Below, piece by piece: positions 7,495-15,388 of a DNA stretch of 64,000 nucleotides. This DNA is from Polaromonas sp. (GTDB lineage Bacteria > Pseudomonadota > Gammaproteobacteria > Burkholderiales > Burkholderiaceae_C): assembly GCF_030689685.1 (NCBI RefSeq), contig NZ_JAUYEY010000078.1:1-64000 (forward strand), written 5' to 3'. Below the pieces are notes generated by a model. That model did not search any database and had not been told where the DNA came from. It saw nothing but the letters and a program-made list of their open reading frames with translations. The number at the start of each line of letters is the position of its first letter. The stretch's first letter is position 1. Position numbers and translations under genes: made by a program.

Positions 7495-8547
7495 GTGAAG
7501 ATTCTTCTGGTCAAACTCTCGTCGCTCGGCGACGTGGTGCACACGCTGCCTGTGGTGCAGGACATCCTGGCCGCACATCCTGCGGCGCAGATCGACTGGG
7601 TGGTGGAAAAGGCCTTTGCGCCGCTGCTGGCCCCGCTGCGGGGTGCGGGGCTGCAGCGCGTCATTCCCTGCGAGCTGCGTCGCTGGCGCCAATCGCCCTT
7701 CAGTGCGGCCACGCGCAGCGCGTGGCGCGCCTTCCGGCGCGAGTTGCAAAGCCAGCACTACGACGCGGTGATTGACCTGCAGGGGCTGACCAAGTCAGCG
7801 CTGGTTGCCTGGCTGGCGCGGCTGGCGCCTGGCGGCAAGCGTTACGCCATGGCCAACCAGACCGAAGGCTCGGGCTACGAGGCGCCAACACGCTGGGTGG
7901 CGGATGTGGCGATTGCCCTGGCGCCGCACAGCCACGCCGTAGTGCGTGGGCGCGAGCTGTGCGCGCGTGCGCTGGGCTACACCCCGGCGGAGCGTCCCGG
8001 TTATGGGCTCAATCGCTCTCCAGCCCATGTCGGGTGGACGCGGATTGCTCCTGAAACAATAGCGTTCGTACATGGCAGCTCGCGCCCCGACAAGCTCTGG
8101 CCGCTTGAACATTGGCTGGCGCTGGGGCGGCAACTGAATGCCCAGGGTTATCTGATCGCGCTGCCGCATGGCAGCGACGACGAACTGGCGATTAGCCAGG
8201 CGATTGCTCAGGGCTTGAACACCGGCGAAGAAAAAGCGGTCGTAAATGCAGTCGTGTTGCCCCGGCTTGCGCTGGACGAGCTCACGCAACAGCTCGCGCA
8301 GTGCGCCGGCGTCATCGGCGTGGACAGTGGGCTCAGCCACATCGCCGTGGCGCTCGACTTGCCGCATGTACAGATCTACAACTTCGACACCGCCTGGCGC
8401 ACCGGGCCGCTGCCGGATTCCACCGGGGAAGAGGGCGCTCGCCAGCTCAGCGTCTTCGCACAAGCTTCGCCGTCGGTCAGCCAGGTGTGGAATGCCTGGC
8501 TCACCTGTCAGCCAGCGCGTGCACATGCCCTTGGGGAGACGACGTGA
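7495..8547 (+). CDS. waaC: lipopolysaccharide heptosyltransferase I
   Basis: A 350-residue GT9-family glycosyltransferase that adds the first L-glycero-D-manno-heptose to Kdo2-lipid A at the inner face of the inner membrane. The N-terminal KILLVKLSSLGDVVHTLP and the C-terminal donor-binding stretch GVIGVDSGLSHIAVALDLP are diagnostic. Start is GTG 7495; an R2 repeat fills the leader, so no canonical ribosome-binding site is apparent. Its stop overlaps the Kdo transferase start (TGATG), so the two are coupled. Residues about 171-190 (NRSPAHVGWTRIAPETIAF) coincide with a degenerate R1 repeat and may be a lineage-specific insertion. Confidence 0.93.
   Translation: MKILLVKLSSLGDVVHTLPVVQDILAAHPAAQIDWVVEKAFAPLLAPLRGAGLQRVIPCELRRWRQSPFSAATRSAWRAFRRELQSQHYDAVIDLQGLTKSALVAWLARLAPGGKRYAMANQTEGSGYEAPTRWVADVAIALAPHSHAVVRGRELCARALGYTPAERPGYGLNRSPAHVGWTRIAPETIAFVHGSSRPDKLWPLEHWLALGRQLNAQGYLIALPHGSDDELAISQAIAQGLNTGEEKAVVNAVVLPRLALDELTQQLAQCAGVIGVDSGLSHIAVALDLPHVQIYNFDTAWRTGPLPDSTGEEGARQLSVFAQASPSVSQVWNAWLTCQPARAHALGETT
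8005..8064 (-). repeat. possible degenerate R1 repeat inside waaC
   Basis: The minus strand reads CGCTATTG, a short A/T block, then a GC-rich middle and ATGGGCTGGAGAGC, matching the two ends of R1 but lacking the TAGCTG core. This is the weakest R1 call in the window. Confidence 0.4.
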
Positions 8548-9851
8548 TGGAGCGCTTCATCCGCAAGCTCTATTCGCTGCTGATGTGGGCCGCCCAGCCT
8601 TTTCTGCGGCGCAAGCTGTCGCGCCGGGGCCAGGCCGAGGCTGGTTACCTGGAAGCGGTGGACGAGCGCTTCGGCTTTTACACGCAGCCAGCCGAAGCGG
8701 GTTCTGAACTGGTTTGGGTGCATGCGGTGTCGCTGGGCGAAACGCGCACCGCCGGCATATTGATCGACGCGCTGCGCGGCCGGTGGCCGGGCCTGCGCGT
8801 GCTGCTGACCCATGGCACGGCCACTGGCCGCGCCGAGGGCGCCGGGCTGCTGCGGGGCGGCGACGTGCAGGTCTGGCAGCCCTGGGACAGCGAGGCCGCC
8901 GTCGCGCGTTTTTTCATGCACTTCAAGCCGCGCCTGGGCCTGCTGATGGAAACAGAGGTCTGGCCCAACACCGTGGCCAGCGCGCAGGCGCGCGGCGTGC
9001 CGCTGGCGCTGGTCAATGCGCGCCTGTCGGGCAAATCGCTGCAGCAGGCCGCCCGCATCGCGCCGCTGTCGCGCCCGGCCTATGCGGGCCTGGCGGCGGT
9101 GTACGCCCAGAGCGACAGCGATGCCGAGCGCCTGCGCGAGCTGGGGGCCACGGTGCAGGGCGTGTTTGGCAACCTCAAGTTCGACGCCACGCCGGACGCA
9201 GCGCAGCAGGCGCAGGGCCGGCAGTGGCGCCAGGCGCTGGGCCAGCCGGTGCTGATGCTTGCCAGCTCGCGCGAAGGCGAGGAAGACGATTTTCTCAAGC
9301 AAATAGTGGCTCTGGCCCTTTCCACACGGGCGCAACCAGCTATCAATACCGTAGCAGGCGCACACGTTCAGGTCCTCATCGTGCCGCGCCATCCGCAGCG
9401 CTTTGACGAGGTGCAGGCGCTGGTTGAAAAACATGGGCTCTCCGTCGCGCGCCGCTCGGCCTGGGGCGGCGAGCCGCAGACCGCCGATGTCTGGCTCGGC
9501 GACTCACTCGGCGAGATGGCGCTTTATTACGCGCTGAGCGACGTGGCCTTGCTGGGCGGCAGTTTTGCACCGCTGGGCGGGCAGAACCTGATTGAGGCCG
9601 CTGCCTGCAGCTGCCCCGTGATCATGGGCCCGCACACCTTCAACTTCGCCGAGGTGTCCGAACTGGCGGAAGCGGCCGGCGCCGCGCGCCGCGTGGCAGA
9701 CATGGACGAGGCGGTGCGCAGCGCCCGCGCCCTGCTGGCCCGGCCGACCACGCAGCAAGCGGCCGCAGCGGCCAGCCTGACGTTTGCGGCGCAGCACCGC
9801 GGCGCGGCGGCCAACACGGTGCAGGCACTCGCGCATTTTCTGAAAGCCTGA
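8547..9851 (+). CDS. waaA: 3-deoxy-D-manno-octulosonic acid (Kdo) transferase
   Basis: A 434-residue GT30 enzyme that transfers Kdo from CMP-Kdo to lipid A precursor. Visible features are an N-terminal membrane anchor (FIRKLYSLLMWAAQPFLRRK), the acceptor motif VHAVSLGETRTA with the conserved Glu, METEVWPN, and the donor-site segments RHPQRFDEV and GGQNLIEAAACSCPVIMGPH. The start ATG 8547 overlaps the waaC stop. Residues about 252-270 (QIVALALSTRAQPAINTVAG) are encoded by a clear R1 repeat (9300-9354), an apparent insertion in a loop between the two Rossmann halves just before the VLIVPRHP strand. Confidence 0.93.
   Translation: MERFIRKLYSLLMWAAQPFLRRKLSRRGQAEAGYLEAVDERFGFYTQPAEAGSELVWVHAVSLGETRTAGILIDALRGRWPGLRVLLTHGTATGRAEGAGLLRGGDVQVWQPWDSEAAVARFFMHFKPRLGLLMETEVWPNTVASAQARGVPLALVNARLSGKSLQQAARIAPLSRPAYAGLAAVYAQSDSDAERLRELGATVQGVFGNLKFDATPDAAQQAQGRQWRQALGQPVLMLASSREGEEDDFLKQIVALALSTRAQPAINTVAGAHVQVLIVPRHPQRFDEVQALVEKHGLSVARRSAWGGEPQTADVWLGDSLGEMALYYALSDVALLGGSFAPLGGQNLIEAAACSCPVIMGPHTFNFAEVSELAEAAGAARRVADMDEAVRSARALLARPTTQQAAAAASLTFAAQHRGAAANTVQALAHFLKA
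9300..9354 (-). repeat. R1 dispersed repeat inside waaA
   Basis: On the minus strand it reads CTACGG, TATTGATAGCTGG, TTGCGCCC and AAAGGGCCAGAGCC, a good match to R1. Its length keeps the waaA frame open. Confidence 0.75.
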
Positions 9852-9855
9852 GTTC

Positions 9856-10974
9856 GTGGCAGAACCACTGGTCAACCAATACGGCGCCGATGTGCCCAAG
9901 GCCATCGCGCGCATGATCACGGCGGTGCAACCGGCCTTCGATGCGCGCAAGTTTGTCGCCGATGCACTCACCGGTTATGACGGGCTGGCCCTGATGCCGC
10001 GCGGCAAGCACATTGCGCAGGCGCTGCACCGGCATTTGCCGCCCGACTACGCTAAGGCCATCAACATCCTGCTCGCCTCGCTGGACCAGCCGCATGGCCG
10101 GGGCGAAGGCCTCAGCATGGCGTCTTTCCTCTACCTGCCGCACACCCTGTTCGTCGCGCAGTTCGGACTCGATCATTTTGAAGACTCGATGCGCGCGCAA
10201 CACGCGCTGACCCAGCGCTTCACGGCTGAGTTCAGCATCCGAGCCTTTCTGCACAAACACGAAGCCCCCACACTGGCGCGCTTCAGGCAGTGGGCGACGG
10301 ACCCGAGCGAGCATGTGCGCCGCCTGGTGTCCGAAGGCAGCCGCCCGCGCCTGCCCTGGGCCAGCCGCCTGTCGGCCTTCCAGAAAAATCCCGCGCCCGT
10401 GCTGGCGCTGCTGGAGCTGCTCAAGGACGACCCAGCCCTCTACGTGCGCCGCTCGGTCGCCAACAACCTCAACGACATCGGCAAAGACCACCCAGCCGTG
10501 CTGGCGCAGACAGCAAAGCAGTGGCTCAAGGGCGCGAGCGACGAGCGCCGCTGGATCGTGCAGCACGCGTTACGCTCAGCCGTCAAGCGCGGCGAGGCCG
10601 GCGCGTTGTCTGTACTGGGCTTCGGTAAAAGCGCCGAGGTCGACGTGTCGAACGCACGCATCACGCCCACGCGCGTAGTGATGGGTGAAAAAGTGAACAT
10701 CGCCTTCGACGTTTCCAACACCAGCGGGAAGGCGCAGGAAGTGCTGGTGGACTTCTGCATCCACTACGTCAAGGCCAGCGGCAAGACCAGTGCGAAGGTG
10801 TTCAAGCTCAAGGTGCTGGAGTTGGCGCCGAAAGAAACGGTGCGGCTGAGCAAGACGGTATCCACTGCAGAGATGACCACGCGCAAGCATCATGCGGGGC
10901 TGCATCGGGTGGAGGTGCTGCTGAATGGGCAGGCGAGGGCGCTGGGGGTGTTTGAGTTGGTGGCCGGCGCCTGA
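9856..10974 (+). CDS. AlkC-like DNA alkylation repair protein
   Basis: A 372-residue protein of the AlkC/AlkD HEAT-repeat glycosylase superfamily. Residues about 1-235 are helical repeats (for example TDPSEHVRRLVSEGSRPRLP and DDPALYVRRSVANNLNDIGK). Residues about 245-372 form a beta-rich domain (from NARITPTRVVMGEKVNIAFD) that fits the C-terminal immunoglobulin-like domain described in AlkC. Family members excise 3-methyladenine and 1-methyladenine-type lesions. Translation begins at GTG 9856, four bases after the waaA stop, so it is probably carried on the LPS transcript. Together with Ada-AlkA and Ogt it gives this window three separate alkylation-repair proteins. Confidence 0.85.
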   Translation: MAEPLVNQYGADVPKAIARMITAVQPAFDARKFVADALTGYDGLALMPRGKHIAQALHRHLPPDYAKAINILLASLDQPHGRGEGLSMASFLYLPHTLFVAQFGLDHFEDSMRAQHALTQRFTAEFSIRAFLHKHEAPTLARFRQWATDPSEHVRRLVSEGSRPRLPWASRLSAFQKNPAPVLALLELLKDDPALYVRRSVANNLNDIGKDHPAVLAQTAKQWLKGASDERRWIVQHALRSAVKRGEAGALSVLGFGKSAEVDVSNARITPTRVVMGEKVNIAFDVSNTSGKAQEVLVDFCIHYVKASGKTSAKVFKLKVLELAPKETVRLSKTVSTAEMTTRKHHAGLHRVEVLLNGQARALGVFELVAGA

Positions 10975-11335
10975 GCAATTAGGCTAGCTATCGACAGTCT
11001 TGGATGGTCGATAGGCAGCCGATGTGACTGTTTTCGAGAAAAAGCTGAATTAGCACGCGCTCAACTGTTGGGGCTCGACATGCACGCAAAGGTAGCGCAA
11101 TAGTGACTACACGATCTCCACTAAACTCAGGCGGCGCTGGGTCGGCGTCTGGGCAGACGCCGGGACGTGATCGAAAAACAAAGAGTAAGAAGTTGCTGCT
11201 CTAAGTATTTGACCGCCAGGACGAGGCTGGGCGACATTGCCTGATCGATCAGTTATAGGCCTCAGCCACAGCAGATCGTTGAAGAACGATATTTTTGCTT
11301 GAATGAAAACTTCAATAAGACGTGAGGAATGCAGC
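10975..11335. other. non-coding left flank of the ATPase/methyltransferase island
   Basis: No gene is recognised in these 361 bp. Two clean inverted repeats are visible: CTATCGAC at 10988-10995 with GTCGATAG at 11007-11014, and GGCGTCTGGGCAGACGCC at 11144-11161. Base composition shifts from GC-rich to AT-richer towards the ATPase gene, so an insertion boundary probably lies here. The palindromes could be operator or terminator structures. Confidence 0.5.
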
Positions 11336-13057
11336 ATGGCAAAGACCCAACTCAAAAAAATAACAATTGAAAAATTTCGTGCATTGAATAACGTCGAAGT
11401 TGAGTTCGGTGATTACATCACGGTTATTTGTGGGAAGAACGGGACATCCAAGTCCTCAATCCTTGGGATCGCAGCGCAAATTTTCAGCTTTGAAAAAGAC
11501 TACGTCACTGGATCAAACCTCCGCGGCTTCAAGCAAATCAGCGGTAAGGGCTTCAAGTCGCAGTACAAAGAGCACATCCGAATATCTGAAGAATTTGATG
11601 TGCCAGGTTCCTTATCCGCCAGCATTCTTCTACACGAGGGGTACACCGATCAGGGCGCAACAGCCAATTTGGAGTTGATGACACGGACGGACGACGAGAC
11701 CAAAAAAATATTGCCTCGCCCTGTCATCAGGAAAAACAGCACGGCTACGGGAAATACAAGCAGGAACTTCACGCATCCTGTGATTTTTTTGAGCTTGAAG
11801 CGTTTGTACCCAATTGCCGATCGCGACTACAAAGCAATTGACTTCGATTATTTGAAAGCCCACGAGCAGGAGTTCATTGCGCTGACCAACGAGTTACTCA
11901 ACCGCAGCTCGACTCAAGCTACTGGCACGCATGGAACAATCACTTCTGCCGTGGCCCACGGTGACAACTACAACCATGAGTCGGTCTCGGCGGGCGAGGA
12001 CAATGCGGGTCAGATCATCATGGCGCTACTGTCGTTCAAGAAGCTCAAAGCAGAATATGCCGACTACAAAGGCGGTTTGCTGCTGATGGATGAGGCTGAT
12101 GCTGGCTTGTTTCCAACCGCCCAAGTCAACCTGCTGAAGATTTTTGAACGTGAATGCAGGAAGCTCAATTTGCAGGTGGTTATGACATCTCACTCCCCAG
12201 TCATGATCGAGTACGCATACGAACAGAGTCAGCATGAACACAGCAAGAAATTCAAGACCGTCTATCTGAGCAACACATACGGATCTGTTCAGGTCATACA
12301 GGATTGGTCTTGGGCGAAAATCAGTGCCGACATCCATACGAGAACTGTCAGCGCAGGACCAACGACAACCCTGCCAAGCGTCAATGTTTATTTCGAAGAC
12401 AAAGAAGCAGAGAACTTTTTCGATGCATTAATAAGTAGGCAGCCGGTTAAAAAATTCACCATCGCAATGTCAGAAGTTACGCTTGGGTGTACCAATTACG
12501 TGAATCTAATAAAAAACAAGGTGCCCGAGTTCACTGAGAAGAGTGTGATTTGTCTTGACTCAGATGCGCATTCACACATTAAAGGAAAAAACTACAAAAC
12601 TATTGTTCTTTTACCCGGCGAATTTCCACCTGATCAGTTAATTTTTCAGCACCTATACAACCTTCCTGCCAAAGATGGTTTTTGGCAGAATGAGTTGCAA
12701 TTCACCCGCGATGTGTTCACCAATGCAGCACGGGACACAACCAATGAGCTGAAAATTACGGGCTCCAAGGTTGATCTCGGTGAACGTATCAAAGCGTACG
12801 AGGGCGCACTCAAGCCACGTGACATTTTCAAGAAGTTCTACAAAGGCGATGAAGTGCAGAAAGTGCTGAGCTGTGGAACTAAGCCTTACGGCGCATGGAA
12901 GCATTGGATCGACACCAATCCAGTGTTAGTCAACCAGTTCTTGGAGCAATTCAAGGCCACAATCTACGGTGTCATGAAAAACGGTTATGCCGTAGACGAT
13001 GCCAAACTCACCACCTTGAAAGTCACGTTGAAGAAGGTGCCCCATGTTCTCAAATAG
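11336..13057 (+). CDS. ATPase with OLD-like TOPRIM domain
   Basis: A 573-residue SMC/ABC-type ATPase. Residues 33-41 (GKNGTSKSS) form a Walker A with Ser instead of the usual Gly before Lys. A signature-like SAGEDNAGQ is at 218-226, Walker B LLLMDEAD at 248-255, and an H-loop MTSHSP at 283-288. The C-terminal part resembles a TOPRIM nuclease: acidic VYFEDKEAENF at 351-361 and the DxD of ICLDSDAH at 405-412. This order matches OLD/GajA-like nucleases used in anti-phage defence, though the TOPRIM call is mine by eye. The start at 11336 follows a GTGAGGA. Its stop overlaps the start of an adenine methyltransferase by 14 bp. Composition is AT-rich relative to neighbours, indicating transfer. The function suggested is DNA cleavage restrained by methylation. 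Confidence 0.75.
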   Translation: MAKTQLKKITIEKFRALNNVEVEFGDYITVICGKNGTSKSSILGIAAQIFSFEKDYVTGSNLRGFKQISGKGFKSQYKEHIRISEEFDVPGSLSASILLHEGYTDQGATANLELMTRTDDETKKILPRPVIRKNSTATGNTSRNFTHPVIFLSLKRLYPIADRDYKAIDFDYLKAHEQEFIALTNELLNRSSTQATGTHGTITSAVAHGDNYNHESVSAGEDNAGQIIMALLSFKKLKAEYADYKGGLLLMDEADAGLFPTAQVNLLKIFERECRKLNLQVVMTSHSPVMIEYAYEQSQHEHSKKFKTVYLSNTYGSVQVIQDWSWAKISADIHTRTVSAGPTTTLPSVNVYFEDKEAENFFDALISRQPVKKFTIAMSEVTLGCTNYVNLIKNKVPEFTEKSVICLDSDAHSHIKGKNYKTIVLLPGEFPPDQLIFQHLYNLPAKDGFWQNELQFTRDVFTNAARDTTNELKITGSKVDLGERIKAYEGALKPRDIFKKFYKGDEVQKVLSCGTKPYGAWKHWIDTNPVLVNQFLEQFKATIYGVMKNGYAVDDAKLTTLKVTLKKVPHVLK

Positions 13058-13919
13058 GCTTTACAGCCCACTGCGCTACCCCGGTGGCAAAGCGCCTTTT
13101 GCGCCGTTCATCGCCAAGGTGATGGAAGTCAATGGCGTTGCGGGTGGGCATTACCTAGAGCCCTACGCGGGCGGCGCAGGGGTTGCCCTCGATCTGCTGT
13201 TTCAGGGACATGCACGCCACATTCATATCAACGATGCAGACCCCGCAGTGTTTGCGTTTTGGGTCTCTGTGACGCAGCATTCTGAAGAATTGCTTGAGCT
13301 GCTTGCATCAACCCCCATCGCCATCGAGGAATGGTTTAAGTGGCGCTCGGTACTCCGTGAAGACTGTCAAGCCAGCTTGGTCGAGAAGGGGTTTGCCACG
13401 TTGTTCATGAACAGAACCAACCGTTCCGGCATTTTGAAAGCGGGCGTCATTGGCGGGAAGAGTCAGGAAGGTGCCTACAAGCTGGATGCTCGCTTCAAGA
13501 AGGAGGTCATTGCTGCACGGATTGTGGAGATCGCTAAACGGTCGAAAGACATCACCGTGTACGGCGAAGATTCTTTGGCTCTTCTGAAACGCTGCAAAGA
13601 GTTTCTGCCAGAAAAGTCGCTTATCTATCTTGACCCTCCTTACTATGTCAAAGGCAAGGGGCTGTACCGCAACTATTATGAGCACGACGATCACGTTGCG
13701 ATCGCGAAAACTATCAAGGCTAAAGGCTTCAAGCGGCATTGGGTCGTGTCTTATGACAATGCAGACGAAATCCGCGCCATGTATCAACTCGTCAACACGA
13801 AAACATACGGGCTTAACTACACGGCTCAACGGCGCTATGTAGGCAATGAGGTCATGTTTTTCAGCCAAGACCTAATTGTTTCTGATGATGGTATCCCTCA
13901 GACAAAAAAAGTCGCTTGA
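13044..13919 (+). CDS. D12-class (Dam-like) adenine-specific DNA methyltransferase
   Basis: A 291-residue N6-adenine methyltransferase of the D12/Dam class. Motif X is YSPLRYPGGK near the N-terminus, motif I EPYAGGAGVAL (S-adenosylmethionine binding) follows at about 33-43, and motif IV DPPYYVKGKG lies near residue 198. The target-recognition part between motifs I and IV cannot be read for specificity. It begins inside the end of the ATPase gene (13044 versus stop at 13057), so the two are translationally coupled. No classical restriction endonuclease is adjacent, so the TOPRIM-bearing ATPase is the natural candidate for the cleaving partner. Otherwise this could be a solitary methylase hitch-hiking with an unrelated ATPase. 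Confidence 0.92.
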   Translation: MFSNRLYSPLRYPGGKAPFAPFIAKVMEVNGVAGGHYLEPYAGGAGVALDLLFQGHARHIHINDADPAVFAFWVSVTQHSEELLELLASTPIAIEEWFKWRSVLREDCQASLVEKGFATLFMNRTNRSGILKAGVIGGKSQEGAYKLDARFKKEVIAARIVEIAKRSKDITVYGEDSLALLKRCKEFLPEKSLIYLDPPYYVKGKGLYRNYYEHDDHVAIAKTIKAKGFKRHWVVSYDNADEIRAMYQLVNTKTYGLNYTAQRRYVGNEVMFFSQDLIVSDDGIPQTKKVA

Positions 13920-13934
13920 TTAATAGTTGGGCGT

Positions 13935-14440
13935 TCATCGCGCTCTGGCCGGACTCCCAGGCGCATGCACCACCATCAACCCAGCCACCCACTCAATAAA
14001 CACTCGCAGCTTCGCACTGACATGCCGGCTAGGCGCAAACGCAATGTACAGCGGCATCGGATCTAAGCGCCAGCCTTCGAACAACGGCACCAGCTCACCG
14101 CTGGCCAGGTGCGCCCTGGCCATGTACTGCGGCAGCCAGAGTACGCCCAGCCCTGCCAGGCCGGCTGCCAGGTAGGCGTTGCCGTCATCGACTGACAATG
14201 CGTAACGCCCTTGCACCTGGGCGCTTTCGCCATCCAGGTGCATGGTGTACCCAAGGGTTTTGCCGGTGCGCGCCCACAGGAGGCCCACGATGCGGTGATG
14301 CGTGTCCTCCAGCTCTCGCGGGTGCAGGGGTGTGCCGGCACGCGCCAGGTAGCTCGGTGCAGCGTAGACGCCGAGCTGAAAATCGCCGATGAGGCGGGCC
14401 ATCAGCGACGTTTTGCCGAGGGTTGGCTTGCTTTGACGCG
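13935..14440 (-). pseudogene. LysR-family regulator, 5'-truncated
   Basis: Only the C-terminal effector-binding part of a LysR-type regulator remains, from about KTSLMARLIGDFQLGVYAAP through LAAGLAGLGVLWLPQYMARA to the end. Intact relatives have about 300 residues and an N-terminal winged helix, which is missing. Upstream in frame there is a stop (TAG) right at the border of an R1 repeat at about 14451. The truncation therefore coincides with the repeat and with the edge of the methyltransferase island. A protein of 155 residues could still be made from ATG 14402 but could not bind DNA in the LysR manner. Confidence 0.75.
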
Positions 14441-14450
14441 CTGTAGTTCG

Positions 14451-14509
14451 CTACTTATTTGATAGCTATTGGCGCTTAAGGGGCGGAGGCTGGAGGCCGA
14501 TTTGATGCC
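14451..14509 (+). repeat. R1 dispersed repeat (intergenic)
   Basis: CTACTTATTTGATAGCTATT, GGCGCTTAAG and GAGGCTGGAGGCC mark a clear R1 copy. It pairs with an inverted copy at 14561-14616, so the two together could fold as a long hairpin. They occupy most of the non-coding space between the LysR remnant and hicA. Confidence 0.8.
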
Positions 14510-14560
14510 TAATGCCGATCCATCGTCCTGAGGAGTTCTCATCCCGCACTGTTCATGAAT

Positions 14561-14616
14561 GAAAACGGGCTCCGGCCCTTTGGGTACGGGCGTGACCAGC
14601 TACTGAATGGATAGCG
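14561..14616 (-). repeat. R1 dispersed repeat (inverted partner)
   Basis: The minus strand reads CGCTATCCATTCAGTAGCTG, then ACGCCCGTACC and AAAGGGCCGGAGCC. Orientation is opposite to the copy at 14451-14509. Confidence 0.75.
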
Positions 14617-14689
14617 AATTAGTCGGCCCATACATTCAACGGGCGTGCTCCCGGGCCATCAGCACGTCCGAATTGCATTCGGTACCTGA

Positions 14690-14703
14690 AAATGGTACCA
14701 TTT
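14690..14703. promoter_or_regulatory. palindromic operator upstream of hicA
   Basis: AAATGGTACCATTT is a perfect 14-bp palindrome ending 4 bp before the hicA ATG, and GGTACC also occurs once more 10 bp upstream. HicB antitoxins with ribbon-helix-helix domains bind such palindromes to repress their own operon, so an autoregulatory role is likely. Confidence 0.5.
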
Positions 14704-14707
14704 AACA

Positions 14708-14962
14708 ATGAAGCGACGGCATCAGCGAATTGTTGAATTGATCTTTTCGCGGCCGACGAGCGGCAATGTCCAGTGGCGCGATGTTGAGGGCCTCTTCATT
14801 GAACTGGGCGCAGAAATTGAAGAACGAGCAGGCAGCCGGGTTTCTGTCTTTTTGTTTGATGAGGTGCGGGTCTTTCACCGTCCACATCCATCACCCAACA
14901 CGGACAAAGGCGCGGTGGCCGCGATTCGCAAATGGCTGGAACAACACGGAGTCGAACCATGA
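14708..14962 (+). CDS. hicA: HicA-family toxin
   Basis: An 84-residue HicA-like mRNA interferase. The double-stranded-RNA-binding-like fold is suggested by RRHQRIVELIF, WRDVEGLFIELGAEIEERAG and the C-terminal KGAVAAIRKWLEQHG. The position that carries the catalytic His in many HicA proteins (GSH) reads GSRVSVF here, while a later FHRPHP supplies other His residues. This variant is common in annotated HicA relatives, but activity cannot be assumed. The ATG lies just after a palindromic operator, and the stop overlaps the hicB start as ATGA. The toxin-first order is the classical hicAB arrangement. Confidence 0.85.
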   Translation: MKRRHQRIVELIFSRPTSGNVQWRDVEGLFIELGAEIEERAGSRVSVFLFDEVRVFHRPHPSPNTDKGAVAAIRKWLEQHGVEP

Positions 14963-15288
14963 ACGTAATGACTGTTGACGACTATCACGCAACGATTGAA
15001 TTTGACCCTGATCTTGACTTGTTCAGGGGGGAGATTCTCGGCCTTAACGGTGGTGCGGACTTTTACGGGAAGAATCCGAAGGAACTTCGTGCGGAGTTCA
15101 AGCGCTCGCTTCAGGTGTTTCTTGAGGTTTGTGCGGAGAAGGGGATTGAGCCAAAGCGTCATTTTTCTGGCAAATTTAATTTGCGGATTTCACCGCAGTT
15201 GCACGAAAAGCTCGCTATTGCGGCGCAGGCAAAAGGCAAAAGCATCAACACTTTGGCGCAAGAGGCTTTGCAGGAAAGTTTCGCGTGA
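14959..15288 (+). CDS. hicB: HicB-family antitoxin
   Basis: A 109-residue antitoxin. Residues 1-65 form the HicB partial RNase-H-like fold (YHATIEFDPDLDLFRGEILG, FYGKNPKELRAEF). Residues 70-109 are an Arc-type ribbon-helix-helix (FNLRISPQLHEKLAIAAQAK, then SINTLAQEALQES). It neutralises HicA and by family knowledge represses the hicAB promoter through its C-terminal domain. The start is ATG 14959 overlapping the hicA stop. The pair sits in the same accessory region as the ATPase/methyltransferase unit. Confidence 0.9.
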   Translation: MNVMTVDDYHATIEFDPDLDLFRGEILGLNGGADFYGKNPKELRAEFKRSLQVFLEVCAEKGIEPKRHFSGKFNLRISPQLHEKLAIAAQAKGKSINTLAQEALQESFA

Positions 15289-15388
15289 ATGGGCGACAAG
15301 GTAACTGGTCATTTTCATCGGTCGGTTCTGTCGGGCGATGAATTTTGATTCAAGCCATACCAGCGGATGAAAAAACGCACCCGCTACA

